Shown here piece by piece: positions 1-5,500 of a stretch of DNA of 5,500 bases. The notes below the pieces were generated by a model that saw only the letters and a list, made by a program, of their open reading frames with translations, was not told the DNA's origin and did not search any database. The stretch is from Acidobacteriota bacterium (lineage in GTDB: Bacteria > Acidobacteriota > Holophagae > Thermotomaculales > Thermotomaculaceae). How positions within the stretch are numbered: position 1 is the stretch's first letter; every line of letters starts with the position of its first letter. The stretch spans positions 1 to 5,500 of the forward strand of contig JALWHA010000035.1 of assembly GCA_027038695.1 (NCBI GenBank), written 5' to 3'. The position numbers were made by a program, and so were the translations under genes.

Positions 1-1
1 A

Positions 2-454
2 TTACAAACACACGGATTAAAAATATTATTGACAATTATCAAAAGCGGCAAAGACACTCTTACCGCCTCTGAAATATCAAAGATTGAAGGGTTAAAGACC
101 GGTTATGTGGGAAAAATACTGTTTATGCTTAGGAAAGCTGGTATTGTTTCAACAATTAGAGGGAAAACAGGCGGATATTACCTGGCTGAGGACAAAAGAG
201 ATATTACCCTTTACGATGTTTTAGCCGCATTGACACCTAATAAAAAAGAGGTGGAACTTTGTCCGAACATCAAAGAAGGAGAAGATTGTTCCCATTCAAT
301 AGACTGTGCCATAAGGCCTATATTCTACGAAGCGTATCAATACTTTAAACACCTTGCTTCAAGCATAACTTTAGACGAAATGGCAAGAAGTGAAAAGGAT
401 ATTATGACCAAGGTTTTAAATATAAAAAATAATTATTATAAGGAGAGAGCATGA
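2..454 (+). CDS. Rrf2-family Fe-S-sensing transcription regulator (5' partial)
   Basis: Winged-helix DNA-binding regulator of the Rrf2 family (IscR, NsrR, RirA, CymR relatives), here probably controlling the suf genes behind it. The reading frame is open to the window edge. The in-frame TTG at 29 falls inside the first conserved helix (visible residues THGLKILLTII match the family's Y-A-L-R-x-L-L-x-L-A pattern), so the true start lies upstream, by my alignment only about five codons before base 1. 150 residues are visible. The HTH covers about residues 20-46 (LTASEIS...YVGKILFMLRKAG) and the wing about 47-61 (VSTIRGKTGGYYL). A cysteine cluster follows at Cys87, Cys96 and Cys102 (CX8CX5C), then a dimerisation helix ending in the family's ITLDEM motif. 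Three cysteines imply a bound Fe-S cluster, but the His that follows the third Cys in IscR is Arg here. The stop codon overlaps the sufC start (ATGA), so the gene is co-transcribed with the operon. Autoregulation is an inference. Confidence 0.9.
   Translation, partial: LQTHGLKILLTIIKSGKDTLTASEISKIEGLKTGYVGKILFMLRKAGIVSTIRGKTGGYYLAEDKRDITLYDVLAALTPNKKEVELCPNIKEGEDCSHSIDCAIRPIFYEAYQYFKHLASSITLDEMARSEKDIMTKVLNIKNNYYKERA
440..445 (+). promoter_or_regulatory. Ribosome binding site of sufC
   Basis: AAGGAG with a five-base spacer to the ATG at 451. It lies inside the last codons of the regulator gene. Together with the ATGA overlap it suggests translational coupling of sufC to the regulator. Confidence 0.85.
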
Positions 455-1188
455 ACAAGTTTTTTGTTATCAAGAATCTTAATGTTACCATTGCTGATAA
501 AAGGGTTATTTCAGGCCTTAACCTTTCGCTTGATAAGGGGACTATCTCAACCATTATGGGAAAAAACGGCATAGGCAAGTCAACTTTAGCATACGCCATA
601 ATGGGACACCCTCAATACAAAGTTGAAGGAGAGGCCTATCTTGACGGGGTTGAAATACTAAGCTTGCCTGTCCATAAAAGGGCGGGACAGGGAGTGTTTT
701 TAGGGTTTCAGCATCCTATTGAAGTGCCGGGGGTAACCGTAGTTAAGTTTTTGCAGCAGGCATACAAGGCTTTAAAGGGAAAGATAGATTATACAGAGTT
801 TCAGAAGTCATTGTCCGAATGGATGAAGTTTTTAGGCATAGACAAATCTTTTCTTTACAGATATTTAAACGAAGGCTTTTCTGGAGGTGAAAAGAAAAAA
901 TTGGAAACCTTGCAGCTGCTTTTGTTCAATCCCAAACTGGCTATTTTAGATGAGCCTGATTCAGGGCTTGACGTTGACGCTTTGAAGATTGTAGGCGAGG
1001 GTATTAAGAAGGCTAAAGAAAACGGCACCACTGTTTTGCTTATTACTCACTATCAAAAACTTCTTAATTTTCTTGAGGTTGACAAGGTTTTTCTTTTAAA
1101 CGAAGGAAAGATCGCAATGGAGGGAGATATCACTTTAGCCGAAAAGATTGAGAAAAACGGCTACGACGCTGTTCTGGCTAACGCCTGA
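451..1188 (+). CDS. sufC: SufC, Fe-S cluster assembly ATPase
   Basis: Cytosolic ABC-type ATPase of the SufBCD scaffold. It is not a transporter: there is no membrane segment in it or in its partners. At 245 residues it has normal SufC length. Walker A is at 37-45 (GKNGIGKST), the Q-loop is Gln87 within the SufC-typical GFQHPIEVPGV, the signature is at 144-150 (SGGEKKK), Walker B is at 163-168 (LAILDE, catalytic Glu168), the D-loop is DSGLDVDALK (170-179), and the switch is His200 in ITHYQ. The DSGLDxDALK and THYQ motifs separate SufC from ordinary ABC proteins. Lys149 and Glu168 appear to match the E. coli K152/E171 pair. The residue after Walker B is Pro (DEPDSGLD), where SufC proteins often have Ser, Thr or Ile. 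The start is fixed by an AAGGAG site five bases upstream, and it overlaps the regulator's stop by 4 bp. Confidence 0.98.
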   Translation: MNKFFVIKNLNVTIADKRVISGLNLSLDKGTISTIMGKNGIGKSTLAYAIMGHPQYKVEGEAYLDGVEILSLPVHKRAGQGVFLGFQHPIEVPGVTVVKFLQQAYKALKGKIDYTEFQKSLSEWMKFLGIDKSFLYRYLNEGFSGGEKKKLETLQLLLFNPKLAILDEPDSGLDVDALKIVGEGIKKAKENGTTVLLITHYQKLLNFLEVDKVFLLNEGKIAMEGDITLAEKIEKNGYDAVLANA

Positions 1189-1194
1189 AGGGGG
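1188..1194 (+). promoter_or_regulatory. Ribosome binding site of sufB
   Basis: AAGGGGG beginning on the last base of the sufC stop codon, with five bases to the ATG at 1200. It is slightly off the AAGGAGG consensus. Confidence 0.75.
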
Positions 1195-1199
1195 ATATT

Positions 1200-2621
1200 A
1201 TGAATGAAAAAGATAAAAATAACGAACTGAAATCCATAAGCGAAGAGTATAAGTACGGTTTTAAAACAGAAGAAAAATACAAGTTCAAATCAGGTAAGGG
1301 GTTGACCGAAGAGATTGTAAGGGCGATTTCGGAGTTTAAGAAAGAACCTGAATGGATGCTTGACTTCAGGCTTAAAGCGTACAGGGCTTTTCAGGATATG
1401 CCTATGCCGTGGTGGGGGAATACCGAATTGCTTGCCACAGTTGATTTCAGCAATATCCATTACTATATTAAGCCTGAAAGAGACCATGAAAAGTCATGGG
1501 ACGATGTCCCCGAAGAGATAAAGGATACATTTGACAAATTGGGTATTCCCGAGGTTGAGAGGAAATTCCTTGCCGGGGTTACCGCTCAGTACGAATCCGA
1601 GGTTGTGTATCATTCAATCAAAAAAGAGTTTGAGAAGTTAGGGATAGTTTTCCTTGATATGGATTCGGCTTTGAAAGAGTACCCTGAGCTTGTGAAAAAG
1701 TACTTCGGGACGGTGATCCCCATTCGGGACAATAAGTTTGCGGCACTGAATTCCGCCGTCTGGTCGGGGGGAAGTTTTATCTATGTGCCTAAAGGGGTTA
1801 AGGTTGATACCCCGCTGCAGGCATACTTCAGGATAAATGCGCAGAATATGGGGCAGTTTGAAAGGACTCTAATCATTGCGGACGAAGATTCCGATGTCCA
1901 TTATATTGAAGGGTGTTCGGCACCTGTTTATTCCTCAGACTCACTTCATGCTGCGGTTGTTGAGGTGATTGCTTTGAAGGGTGCAAGGATTCGTTATTCA
2001 ACAATTCAGAATTGGTCAAACAATGTTTACAACCTTGTTACAAAAAGGGCGGTTGCCTATGAAAACGCTACCGTTGAATGGGTTGACGGGAATATAGGGG
2101 CTAAATTTACAATGAAATACCCCGCAATATTCTTAAAAGGTGAAAGGGCTCATGCCGAGATTTTGTCCGTTGCTTTTGCGGGAAAAGGACAGCATCAGGA
2201 CAGCGGGGCCAAGATTTTTCACCTTGCGTCTAATACAACCTCAAGGATTGTTTCAAAATCCATTTCAAAGGGAAGCGGTAGGGCTTCGTATAGAGGCTGG
2301 GTAAAGGTAAACAAAGGGATGAAAAACTGCAAAAGCGATGTAAAGTGCGACGCATTGCTTTTCGGGGAGAAGGCAAGAAGTGACACCTACCCGAGAATGG
2401 AGGTTTATGAGCCTACCACAAAGTTAACCCACGAGGCAACTGTTTCCAAGATTCAGGAAGACCAACTGTTTTACCTTATGTCTAAAGGGTTAAGCGAGGA
2501 CGAGGCATCAACAATGATAATCAACGGCTTCTTTGAGCCTTTTACAAAGGAGTTGCCTATGGAGTACGCTGTTGAGTTTAACAGGCTTGTTTCGTTAGAG
2601 ATGGAAGGCTCAATAGGTTAG
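1200..2621 (+). CDS. sufB: SufB, Fe-S cluster scaffold protein
   Basis: Central scaffold of the SufBCD complex, which receives sulfur and builds the nascent cluster. 473 residues, normal length. The N-terminal part carries the family blocks YKYGF (18-22), the EPEWMLDFRLKA region (49-60) and SAVWSGGSFIYVPKGV (185-200). A right-handed beta-helix domain follows, and the C-terminal helical part (about 405-473) binds SufC. Hand alignment to E. coli SufB places the known functional residues here: Arg211 (R226), Asn213 (N228), Cys239 in EGCSAP (C254, sulfur entry), Gln270 and Trp272 (Q285, W287), Lys282 (K303), Cys383 in KCDALL (C405, cluster site), His411 and Glu412 (H433, E434). The E. coli E432 position is Thr410. 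Cys377 is an extra cysteine near Cys383. The start has an AAGGGGG site five bases before the ATG, and the gene lies 11 bp after sufC. It ends in the family-typical EMEGSIG. Confidence 0.98.
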   Translation: MNEKDKNNELKSISEEYKYGFKTEEKYKFKSGKGLTEEIVRAISEFKKEPEWMLDFRLKAYRAFQDMPMPWWGNTELLATVDFSNIHYYIKPERDHEKSWDDVPEEIKDTFDKLGIPEVERKFLAGVTAQYESEVVYHSIKKEFEKLGIVFLDMDSALKEYPELVKKYFGTVIPIRDNKFAALNSAVWSGGSFIYVPKGVKVDTPLQAYFRINAQNMGQFERTLIIADEDSDVHYIEGCSAPVYSSDSLHAAVVEVIALKGARIRYSTIQNWSNNVYNLVTKRAVAYENATVEWVDGNIGAKFTMKYPAIFLKGERAHAEILSVAFAGKGQHQDSGAKIFHLASNTTSRIVSKSISKGSGRASYRGWVKVNKGMKNCKSDVKCDALLFGEKARSDTYPRMEVYEPTTKLTHEATVSKIQEDQLFYLMSKGLSEDEASTMIINGFFEPFTKELPMEYAVEFNRLVSLEMEGSIG

Positions 2622-2625
2622 GAGG
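2620..2625 (+). promoter_or_regulatory. Ribosome binding site of sufD
   Basis: AGGAGG overlapping the sufB TAG stop codon. The spacer to the ATG at 2630 is only four bases, shorter than usual. A second, weaker GGAG at 2624-2627 is even closer. Confidence 0.8.
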
Positions 2626-2629
2626 AGAG

Positions 2630-3685
2630 ATGAGTGTTGAAATAAAGAATTATCCGAACAAAAAAAGCGAAGACTGGAGATACTTTAACCTTAAAGAAGA
2701 AAGGGTAAAGGAGATTCTGTCGTTTAACGAGTTTGACAACGATACGGTTTTTTTCAAAAAACTTGCGGAAAAGATAGAGCATAAAAAGTATTCCCGATTC
2801 TTTAACGAGATTGATTATCAGAAGGATTTTTTCAAAAACCTGATTATAGAAAAGGGAAGGTTTGAAAAAGTCCGTTTTGAAGAAAAGGAAAAATCCATAA
2901 ACGAGTATTTTATTCTTGAAAGCGGGAAAACCCTTTCTAGGCAGATAGACTTCACAGTTGAACCGGGCTGCAAAACAGTTTTGACCATATTTTTCAAAAC
3001 GCTTGAAAACTCCTTTTTAAACCTGTTGTTTAACTTTCTTGTAATGGAAAACGCCGAATTAAGGCTTAACATTGTTTTAGACGGAGAGGAAAACTCCCTA
3101 TTGTTTTTCAGGACAAACCACAAGCTTCTGGAAAACGCAAAGTCAAGCGTATTTCTTTTGCAGATATCGGACGCTACATCAAGGATTGAAACAATGGCAA
3201 ACCTTGAGCAGGGGGCTCAGTTTAACCGGTATCAAACAAATATTCTAAACAACTCAAGTTTTACCGATACACTATTCAAGGCTTTCCATTACGGGGAAAA
3301 CTCAAAATCTGAGATAAACAACCTATCCATAGTTCAGGATAAGGCAAAGTCAATTTTAAACGGCTTGCTTTTTATTGATGAGAATGCGAAAAATTCAAAG
3401 GCTTTTCAAAGCGCAAGGAATATAATTTTGTCTGAAGAAAGTTACAGCGTATCTTACCCGCAATTGGAGATCTTGAATCCCGATGTAGAGTGTTCTCATG
3501 GGACCTCAATGCACTCGTTTGAAGATTCGCAACTGTTTTACCTGAAATCAAGGGGAATTGAGGAAAATGAGGCAAAGGCTATGATTTTAAACGGCTATAT
3601 TGACTATTTTTACAAAAACATGGACAATAAAATCAAGAAGTACTTCCTTGACTTCTGTCATAGAAAGATTAAGGAGTTAATGTGA
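2630..3685 (+). CDS. sufD: SufD, Fe-S cluster scaffold partner
   Basis: SufB paralogue that forms the SufB-SufC2-SufD complex and contributes to cluster assembly and iron entry. The N terminus has the SufD/SufB-like KKSEDWRYFNL (11-21). The middle is a divergent beta-helix region. The C-terminal signature is clear: PQLEILNPDVECSHG (277-291), then DSQLFYLKSRGI (299-310) and EAKAMILNGY (314-323). His290 in CSHG corresponds to E. coli His360, the interface residue implicated in cluster formation with SufB Cys405, and Cys288 matches Cys358. At 351 residues it is clearly shorter than typical SufD (roughly 420-440), with the shortening in the N-terminal half. No frameshift is seen. Lys/Phe/Asn-rich codons make this stretch more A+T-rich than sufB. 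It starts 8 bp after sufB with an AGGAGG site overlapping the sufB stop. Confidence 0.95.
   Translation: MSVEIKNYPNKKSEDWRYFNLKEERVKEILSFNEFDNDTVFFKKLAEKIEHKKYSRFFNEIDYQKDFFKNLIIEKGRFEKVRFEEKEKSINEYFILESGKTLSRQIDFTVEPGCKTVLTIFFKTLENSFLNLLFNFLVMENAELRLNIVLDGEENSLLFFRTNHKLLENAKSSVFLLQISDATSRIETMANLEQGAQFNRYQTNILNNSSFTDTLFKAFHYGENSKSEINNLSIVQDKAKSILNGLLFIDENAKNSKAFQSARNIILSEESYSVSYPQLEILNPDVECSHGTSMHSFEDSQLFYLKSRGIEENEAKAMILNGYIDYFYKNMDNKIKKYFLDFCHRKIKELM
3671..3676 (+). promoter_or_regulatory. Ribosome binding site of sufS
   Basis: AAGGAG within the last codons of sufD, ten bases before the ATG at 3687. It supports that start. Confidence 0.8.
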
Positions 3686-3686
3686 T

Positions 3687-4895
3687 ATGCTTGATTTGAA
3701 AAAAGACTTCCCGATTTTTAAGGAAAATCCCGGGCTCTGTTTTTTAGACAGCGGCGCTTCCGCTCAAAAACCGTCTTACGTTATTGACTTTGTTGCGGAT
3801 TTTTACAGAACAACATACGCAAATATCCACAGAGGGGTTTACAAGCAGAGCTGGGAAACAACAGTTCTCTACGACAGGGCGAGGGAGAAAACCGCAGAAT
3901 TTTTGGGGGTGGAAGATGTTGATTCGGTGATCTTTACAAAGAACACCACCGAATCTATCAACCTTGTTGCCTATTCTTTCGGAGAAACATTAACCGAAGG
4001 GGACGAGATAATAGTTTCAATAATGGAGCACCACGCAAACCTTGTACCGTGGCAGATGCTTGCTCAAAGGAAAAAACTGAAACTAAAAATCGCATATGTT
4101 AATAAAGAAACATTGACTCTTCCGATTGAAAATATAACAAAATTGATCACAGATAAAACAAAACTTATAGCGCTTTCAATGTGCTCAAATGTTTTAGGAA
4201 CAATCTCCCCCTTTGTAGAAATTTGCAAAATTGCAAATGAGAAAGGGATAAGGGTTTTGCTTGACGGGGCTCAATATATGCCTCACCATAAAATCAATTT
4301 TAAAGAGTTGGGCATTAACCCGGATTTTGTCGTTTTTTCAGGGCATAAACTATGCTCCTTTGACGGAGTGGGAGTGCTGTACGGGAAAAGGGAAGTTTTA
4401 GATAAAATGCAGCCTTTTTTAACAGGCGGGGATATGATTGAATCGGTTTCTATAGAAAAAACAGAGTTTGCTCCCCTGCCTAACAAATTTGAGGCGGGAA
4501 CTCCACCTATCGGTGCCGTAATTTCTTTGCTCAAAGCAATAGAGTACCTTGAATCAGTCGGGTTAGATAAGATTGAACAGCATGAAACAATGCTCGCAAG
4601 AGAGGCTATAAAAAGGCTGAAAGAAATTGAAGGGGTCCGCGTGTTTGCTCCTGAAAATATAAAAAACGGAATTGTTTCTTTTACAATTGACGGCATTCAC
4701 CCTCATGACATTGCCACAATTCTGGCAGAAGAAAAGGTGTGTATCAGGGCGGGAATGCACTGTGCAGAGCCGTTAATAACCTATCTGGGTCAGGACTCTT
4801 TCGCAAGGGCGACCTTTTACCTCTACAATGACCTTGACGATGTTGAAAAACTTATTAAGGCTGTTAAAAGATGCAAGGAGGTTTTCAAACTATGA
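3687..4895 (+). CDS. sufS: SufS, group II cysteine desulfurase
   Basis: PLP enzyme (aminotransferase class V fold) that converts L-cysteine to L-alanine and holds the sulfur as a cysteine persulfide for Fe-S assembly. 402 residues, full length. Visible motifs: the N-terminal FLDSGASAQKP (19-29), ANIHRGVY (45-52), the PLP-stacking His in MEHHANLVPW (113-122), SNVLGT (167-172), LLDGAQ (191-196) with the PLP Asp193, and the Schiff-base Lys221 in SGHK. Also present are FEAGTPP (268-274), the persulfide Cys359 in RAGMHCAEP (354-362) and Arg374 in ARATFYLYN (substrate carboxylate). The E. coli counterparts are K226, C364 and R379. His340 in HPHD matches B. subtilis SufS His342, which swaps into the SufU zinc site. 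The residues after Lys221 are LCSFDGVG, where the family usually has a G-P-T-G type turn. The start follows an AAGGAG ten bases upstream and lies one base after the sufD stop. Confidence 0.97.
   Translation: MLDLKKDFPIFKENPGLCFLDSGASAQKPSYVIDFVADFYRTTYANIHRGVYKQSWETTVLYDRAREKTAEFLGVEDVDSVIFTKNTTESINLVAYSFGETLTEGDEIIVSIMEHHANLVPWQMLAQRKKLKLKIAYVNKETLTLPIENITKLITDKTKLIALSMCSNVLGTISPFVEICKIANEKGIRVLLDGAQYMPHHKINFKELGINPDFVVFSGHKLCSFDGVGVLYGKREVLDKMQPFLTGGDMIESVSIEKTEFAPLPNKFEAGTPPIGAVISLLKAIEYLESVGLDKIEQHETMLAREAIKRLKEIEGVRVFAPENIKNGIVSFTIDGIHPHDIATILAEEKVCIRAGMHCAEPLITYLGQDSFARATFYLYNDLDDVEKLIKAVKRCKEVFKL
4875..4881 (+). promoter_or_regulatory. Ribosome binding site that fixes the sufU start
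   Basis: Perfect AAGGAGG, ten bases before the ATG at 4892. It lies downstream of the alternative in-frame ATG at 4871 and so rules in favour of the shorter SufU. Confidence 0.88.
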
Positions 4896-5314
4896 ATATA
4901 GACCCTATTTATCAGGAAGTGATTTTGGAACATTATAAGAACCCGAGAAACTGCAAAGAGATAGACGGTATTTCCGAAAGGGGGCATAACGCAAGTTGCG
5001 GGGACAGGGTTGAGGTAGTGGCAAAAATTGAGAATGATAAACTTGAAGACCTATCGGTTTGCACCAAAGGTTGCGCAATATGTACCGCGTCAGGTTCCAT
5101 AATGTCTGAAAAGATCAAGGGAATGACTGTGGAAGAGGCGGGAGCCTTCATTGAAAGGGTAAAAAAATACCTGAAAGGGGAACTCCCCGAAGAGGAGTTT
5201 GAGGATGTATTTGAACTGAAGGCGTTAAGCGGGGTAAGAAAACTGCCTGTGAGAATTAAATGCGCACTGTTACCATGGATTACCCTTGAAAACACATTAA
5301 AGCATAAAAAATAA
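4892..5314 (+). CDS. sufU: SufU, zinc-dependent sulfurtransferase for SufS
   Basis: IscU-like fold protein that accepts persulfide sulfur from SufS and passes it to SufBCD. 140 residues. The zinc ligands of B. subtilis SufU (C41, D43, C66, C128) match Cys36 and Asp38 in NASCGD, Cys61 in KGCAIC, and Cys124 in RIKCALLPW. Two traits identify SufU rather than scaffold IscU: the insertion between the second and third cysteines (about residues 93-115) and Lys123 before the last Cys, where IscU has His. The N-terminal LEHYKNPRN is typical of the family. Extra cysteines at 21, 57 and 64 are not part of the standard ligand set. An in-frame ATG at 4871 would add seven residues, but the AAGGAGG site at 4875-4881 lies downstream of it and is ideally placed for the ATG at 4892, which overlaps the sufS stop as ATGA. 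Last gene of the operon. Confidence 0.96.
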   Translation: MNIDPIYQEVILEHYKNPRNCKEIDGISERGHNASCGDRVEVVAKIENDKLEDLSVCTKGCAICTASGSIMSEKIKGMTVEEAGAFIERVKKYLKGELPEEEFEDVFELKALSGVRKLPVRIKCALLPWITLENTLKHKK

Positions 5315-5364
5315 AAATATTATCAATAAATACACTTTTCTCTAAAAACTGCTAAAATAATTGT
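5315..5364 (+). other. Intergenic gap after sufU, no clear terminator
   Basis: Fifty A+T-rich bases separate the SUF operon from the lipoprotein gene. I find no G+C-rich hairpin followed by a T run, so there is no recognisable intrinsic terminator. Either termination is factor-dependent or transcripts read through. The only structured element I can support here is the -10-like box near its right end. Confidence 0.6.
5350..5358 (+). promoter_or_regulatory. Putative extended -10 promoter for the lipoprotein gene
   Basis: TGCTAAAAT: a TG dinucleotide one base before TAAAAT (5353-5358), which is five of six matches to TATAAT and has the extended -10 form. Only a poor -35 candidate (TACACT at 5331-5336, 16-base spacer) is seen. 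Transcription would be expected to start about seven bases after the hexamer, at or next to the ATG at 5365. The A+T-rich background makes chance matches common. Confidence 0.4.
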
Positions 5365-5500
5365 ATGAAAAAAACGGTTGTCTTTTTTAGTATTTTATTC
5401 TTTGCATTTTCAATTTCCTGCCATAAAAAACCCACCTATGAACCTGCAAACGTTGTAGTGGCTATTGCTTATGAACAGATCGGCAAACCTTATTCTTTAG
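5365..5500 (+). CDS. Probable lipoprotein, NlpC/P60-like (3' partial)
   Basis: Only the first 45 codons are in the window. Lys2-Lys3 are followed by a hydrophobic stretch (4-18, VVFFSILFFAFSIS) and Cys19, which reads as a lipoprotein signal peptide. The lipobox is imperfect: SIS-C has Ser at -3, where Leu is usual. The mature part runs through a short polar linker (HKKPTYEPA) into VVVAIAYEQIGKPYSL. This resembles the opening of NlpC/P60 cell-wall peptidase domains (A-x-x-x-x-G-x-P-Y-x-x-G), but the catalytic Cys, His and third residue lie beyond the window, so the domain call is tentative. No Shine-Dalgarno site is visible before the ATG, unlike all the genes upstream. It is separated from sufU by 50 bp and is probably not part of the Fe-S pathway. 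Confidence 0.6.
   Translation, partial: MKKTVVFFSILFFAFSISCHKKPTYEPANVVVAIAYEQIGKPYSL

Larger units (their letters stand above)
2..5314 (+). other. suf operon: rrf2-sufC-sufB-sufD-sufS-sufU
   Basis: Six same-strand genes with junctions of -4, +11, +8, +1 and -4 bp, each with its own Shine-Dalgarno site and no room for internal promoters or terminators. This supports one polycistronic mRNA. The set has the ATPase, both scaffolds, the desulfurase and its sulfur acceptor, i.e. everything needed for core cluster assembly. No A-type carrier (SufA), SufE or SufT gene is present within the window. The operon promoter and any Rrf2 operator must lie upstream of base 1. Confidence 0.92.

Noticed and set aside
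29..31. TTG as the start codon of the Rrf2 regulator
   Set aside because: The frame is open upstream to the window edge, and the upstream codons encode the conserved first helix of Rrf2 proteins. The gene is cut by the window, not started here.
403..439. Possible internal promoter before sufC (TATTAT at 434-439)
   Set aside because: There is no -35 element at proper spacing (ATGACC at 403 is too far), and the bases are codons of the regulator's Asn/Tyr/Lys-rich tail. An A+T-rich chance match is likely.
2818..3123. Minus-strand open frame of 101 codons
   Set aside because: It is antisense to sufD, in a stretch where A+T-rich codons leave few stops. No recognisable protein features.
4283..4696. 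Minus-strand open frame of 137 codons
   Set aside because: It lies fully inside sufS, has no family-like motifs and no ribosome binding site. It is a by-product of the codon use of the real gene.
4871..4873. ATG giving a longer SufU
   Set aside because: The Shine-Dalgarno site AAGGAGG lies downstream of it and serves the ATG at 4892. The added residues do not belong to the SufU family start.
4933..5295. Minus-strand open frame of 120 codons
   Set aside because: It lies opposite sufU, which has every family residue. The Ser/Leu/Pro-rich translation looks like antisense of a real coding strand.
5315..5349. Intrinsic terminator after sufU
   Set aside because: Only weak A/T pairing can be drawn, with no G+C stem and no T run in the right place.
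1..5500. CRISPR array, insertion sequence, tRNA/rRNA, toxin-antitoxin or defence genes
   Set aside because: No regularly spaced repeats, transposase-like frames, cloverleaf sequences or defence motifs were seen. Coding content is fully explained by the suf genes and the partial lipoprotein gene.

Overview
The window holds an almost complete iron-sulfur cluster assembly (SUF) operon on the plus strand, followed by the start of an unrelated gene. The DNA is A+T-rich, with strong purine-rich Shine-Dalgarno sites, tight ATGA or near-zero gene junctions, and AGG/AGA and AAA/GAA codon preference. This is clearly bacterial. The SufS-SufU pairing without SufE, together with an Rrf2 regulator, is common in Gram-positive bacteria and in several deep-branching, often anaerobic phyla. 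I cannot name the organism from sequence alone.

Layout: positions 2-454 carry an Rrf2-family transcription regulator cut at its 5' end by the window edge. It is followed by sufC (451-1188, ATPase), sufB (1200-2621, scaffold), sufD (2630-3685, scaffold partner), sufS (3687-4895, cysteine desulfurase) and sufU (4892-5314, zinc-dependent sulfur acceptor). rrf2/sufC and sufS/sufU overlap by 4 bp, and the other gaps are 1-11 bp, so all six genes are almost certainly one transcript whose promoter lies before base 1. After a 50-bp A+T-rich gap, a partial gene begins at 5365. It encodes a probable lipoprotein with the start of an NlpC/P60-like domain and seems to have its own promoter.

How the genes work together: SufS takes sulfur from cysteine as a persulfide on Cys359 and hands it to zinc-bound SufU. 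Sulfur then passes to the SufB-SufC-SufD scaffold, where SufC ATP hydrolysis drives remodelling of the SufB/SufD interface and cluster assembly. The Rrf2 protein keeps three cysteines and probably senses Fe-S cluster status to control the operon. Nearly all catalytic and ligand residues known from the E. coli and B. subtilis proteins can be matched by hand alignment, so the pathway looks functional.

I do not see a new biological system here. The points worth a second look are local: atypical cluster-ligand spacing in the regulator, extra cysteines around the SufU zinc site, a changed segment after the SufS PLP lysine, a short SufD, and a possible leaderless promoter for the downstream lipoprotein gene.
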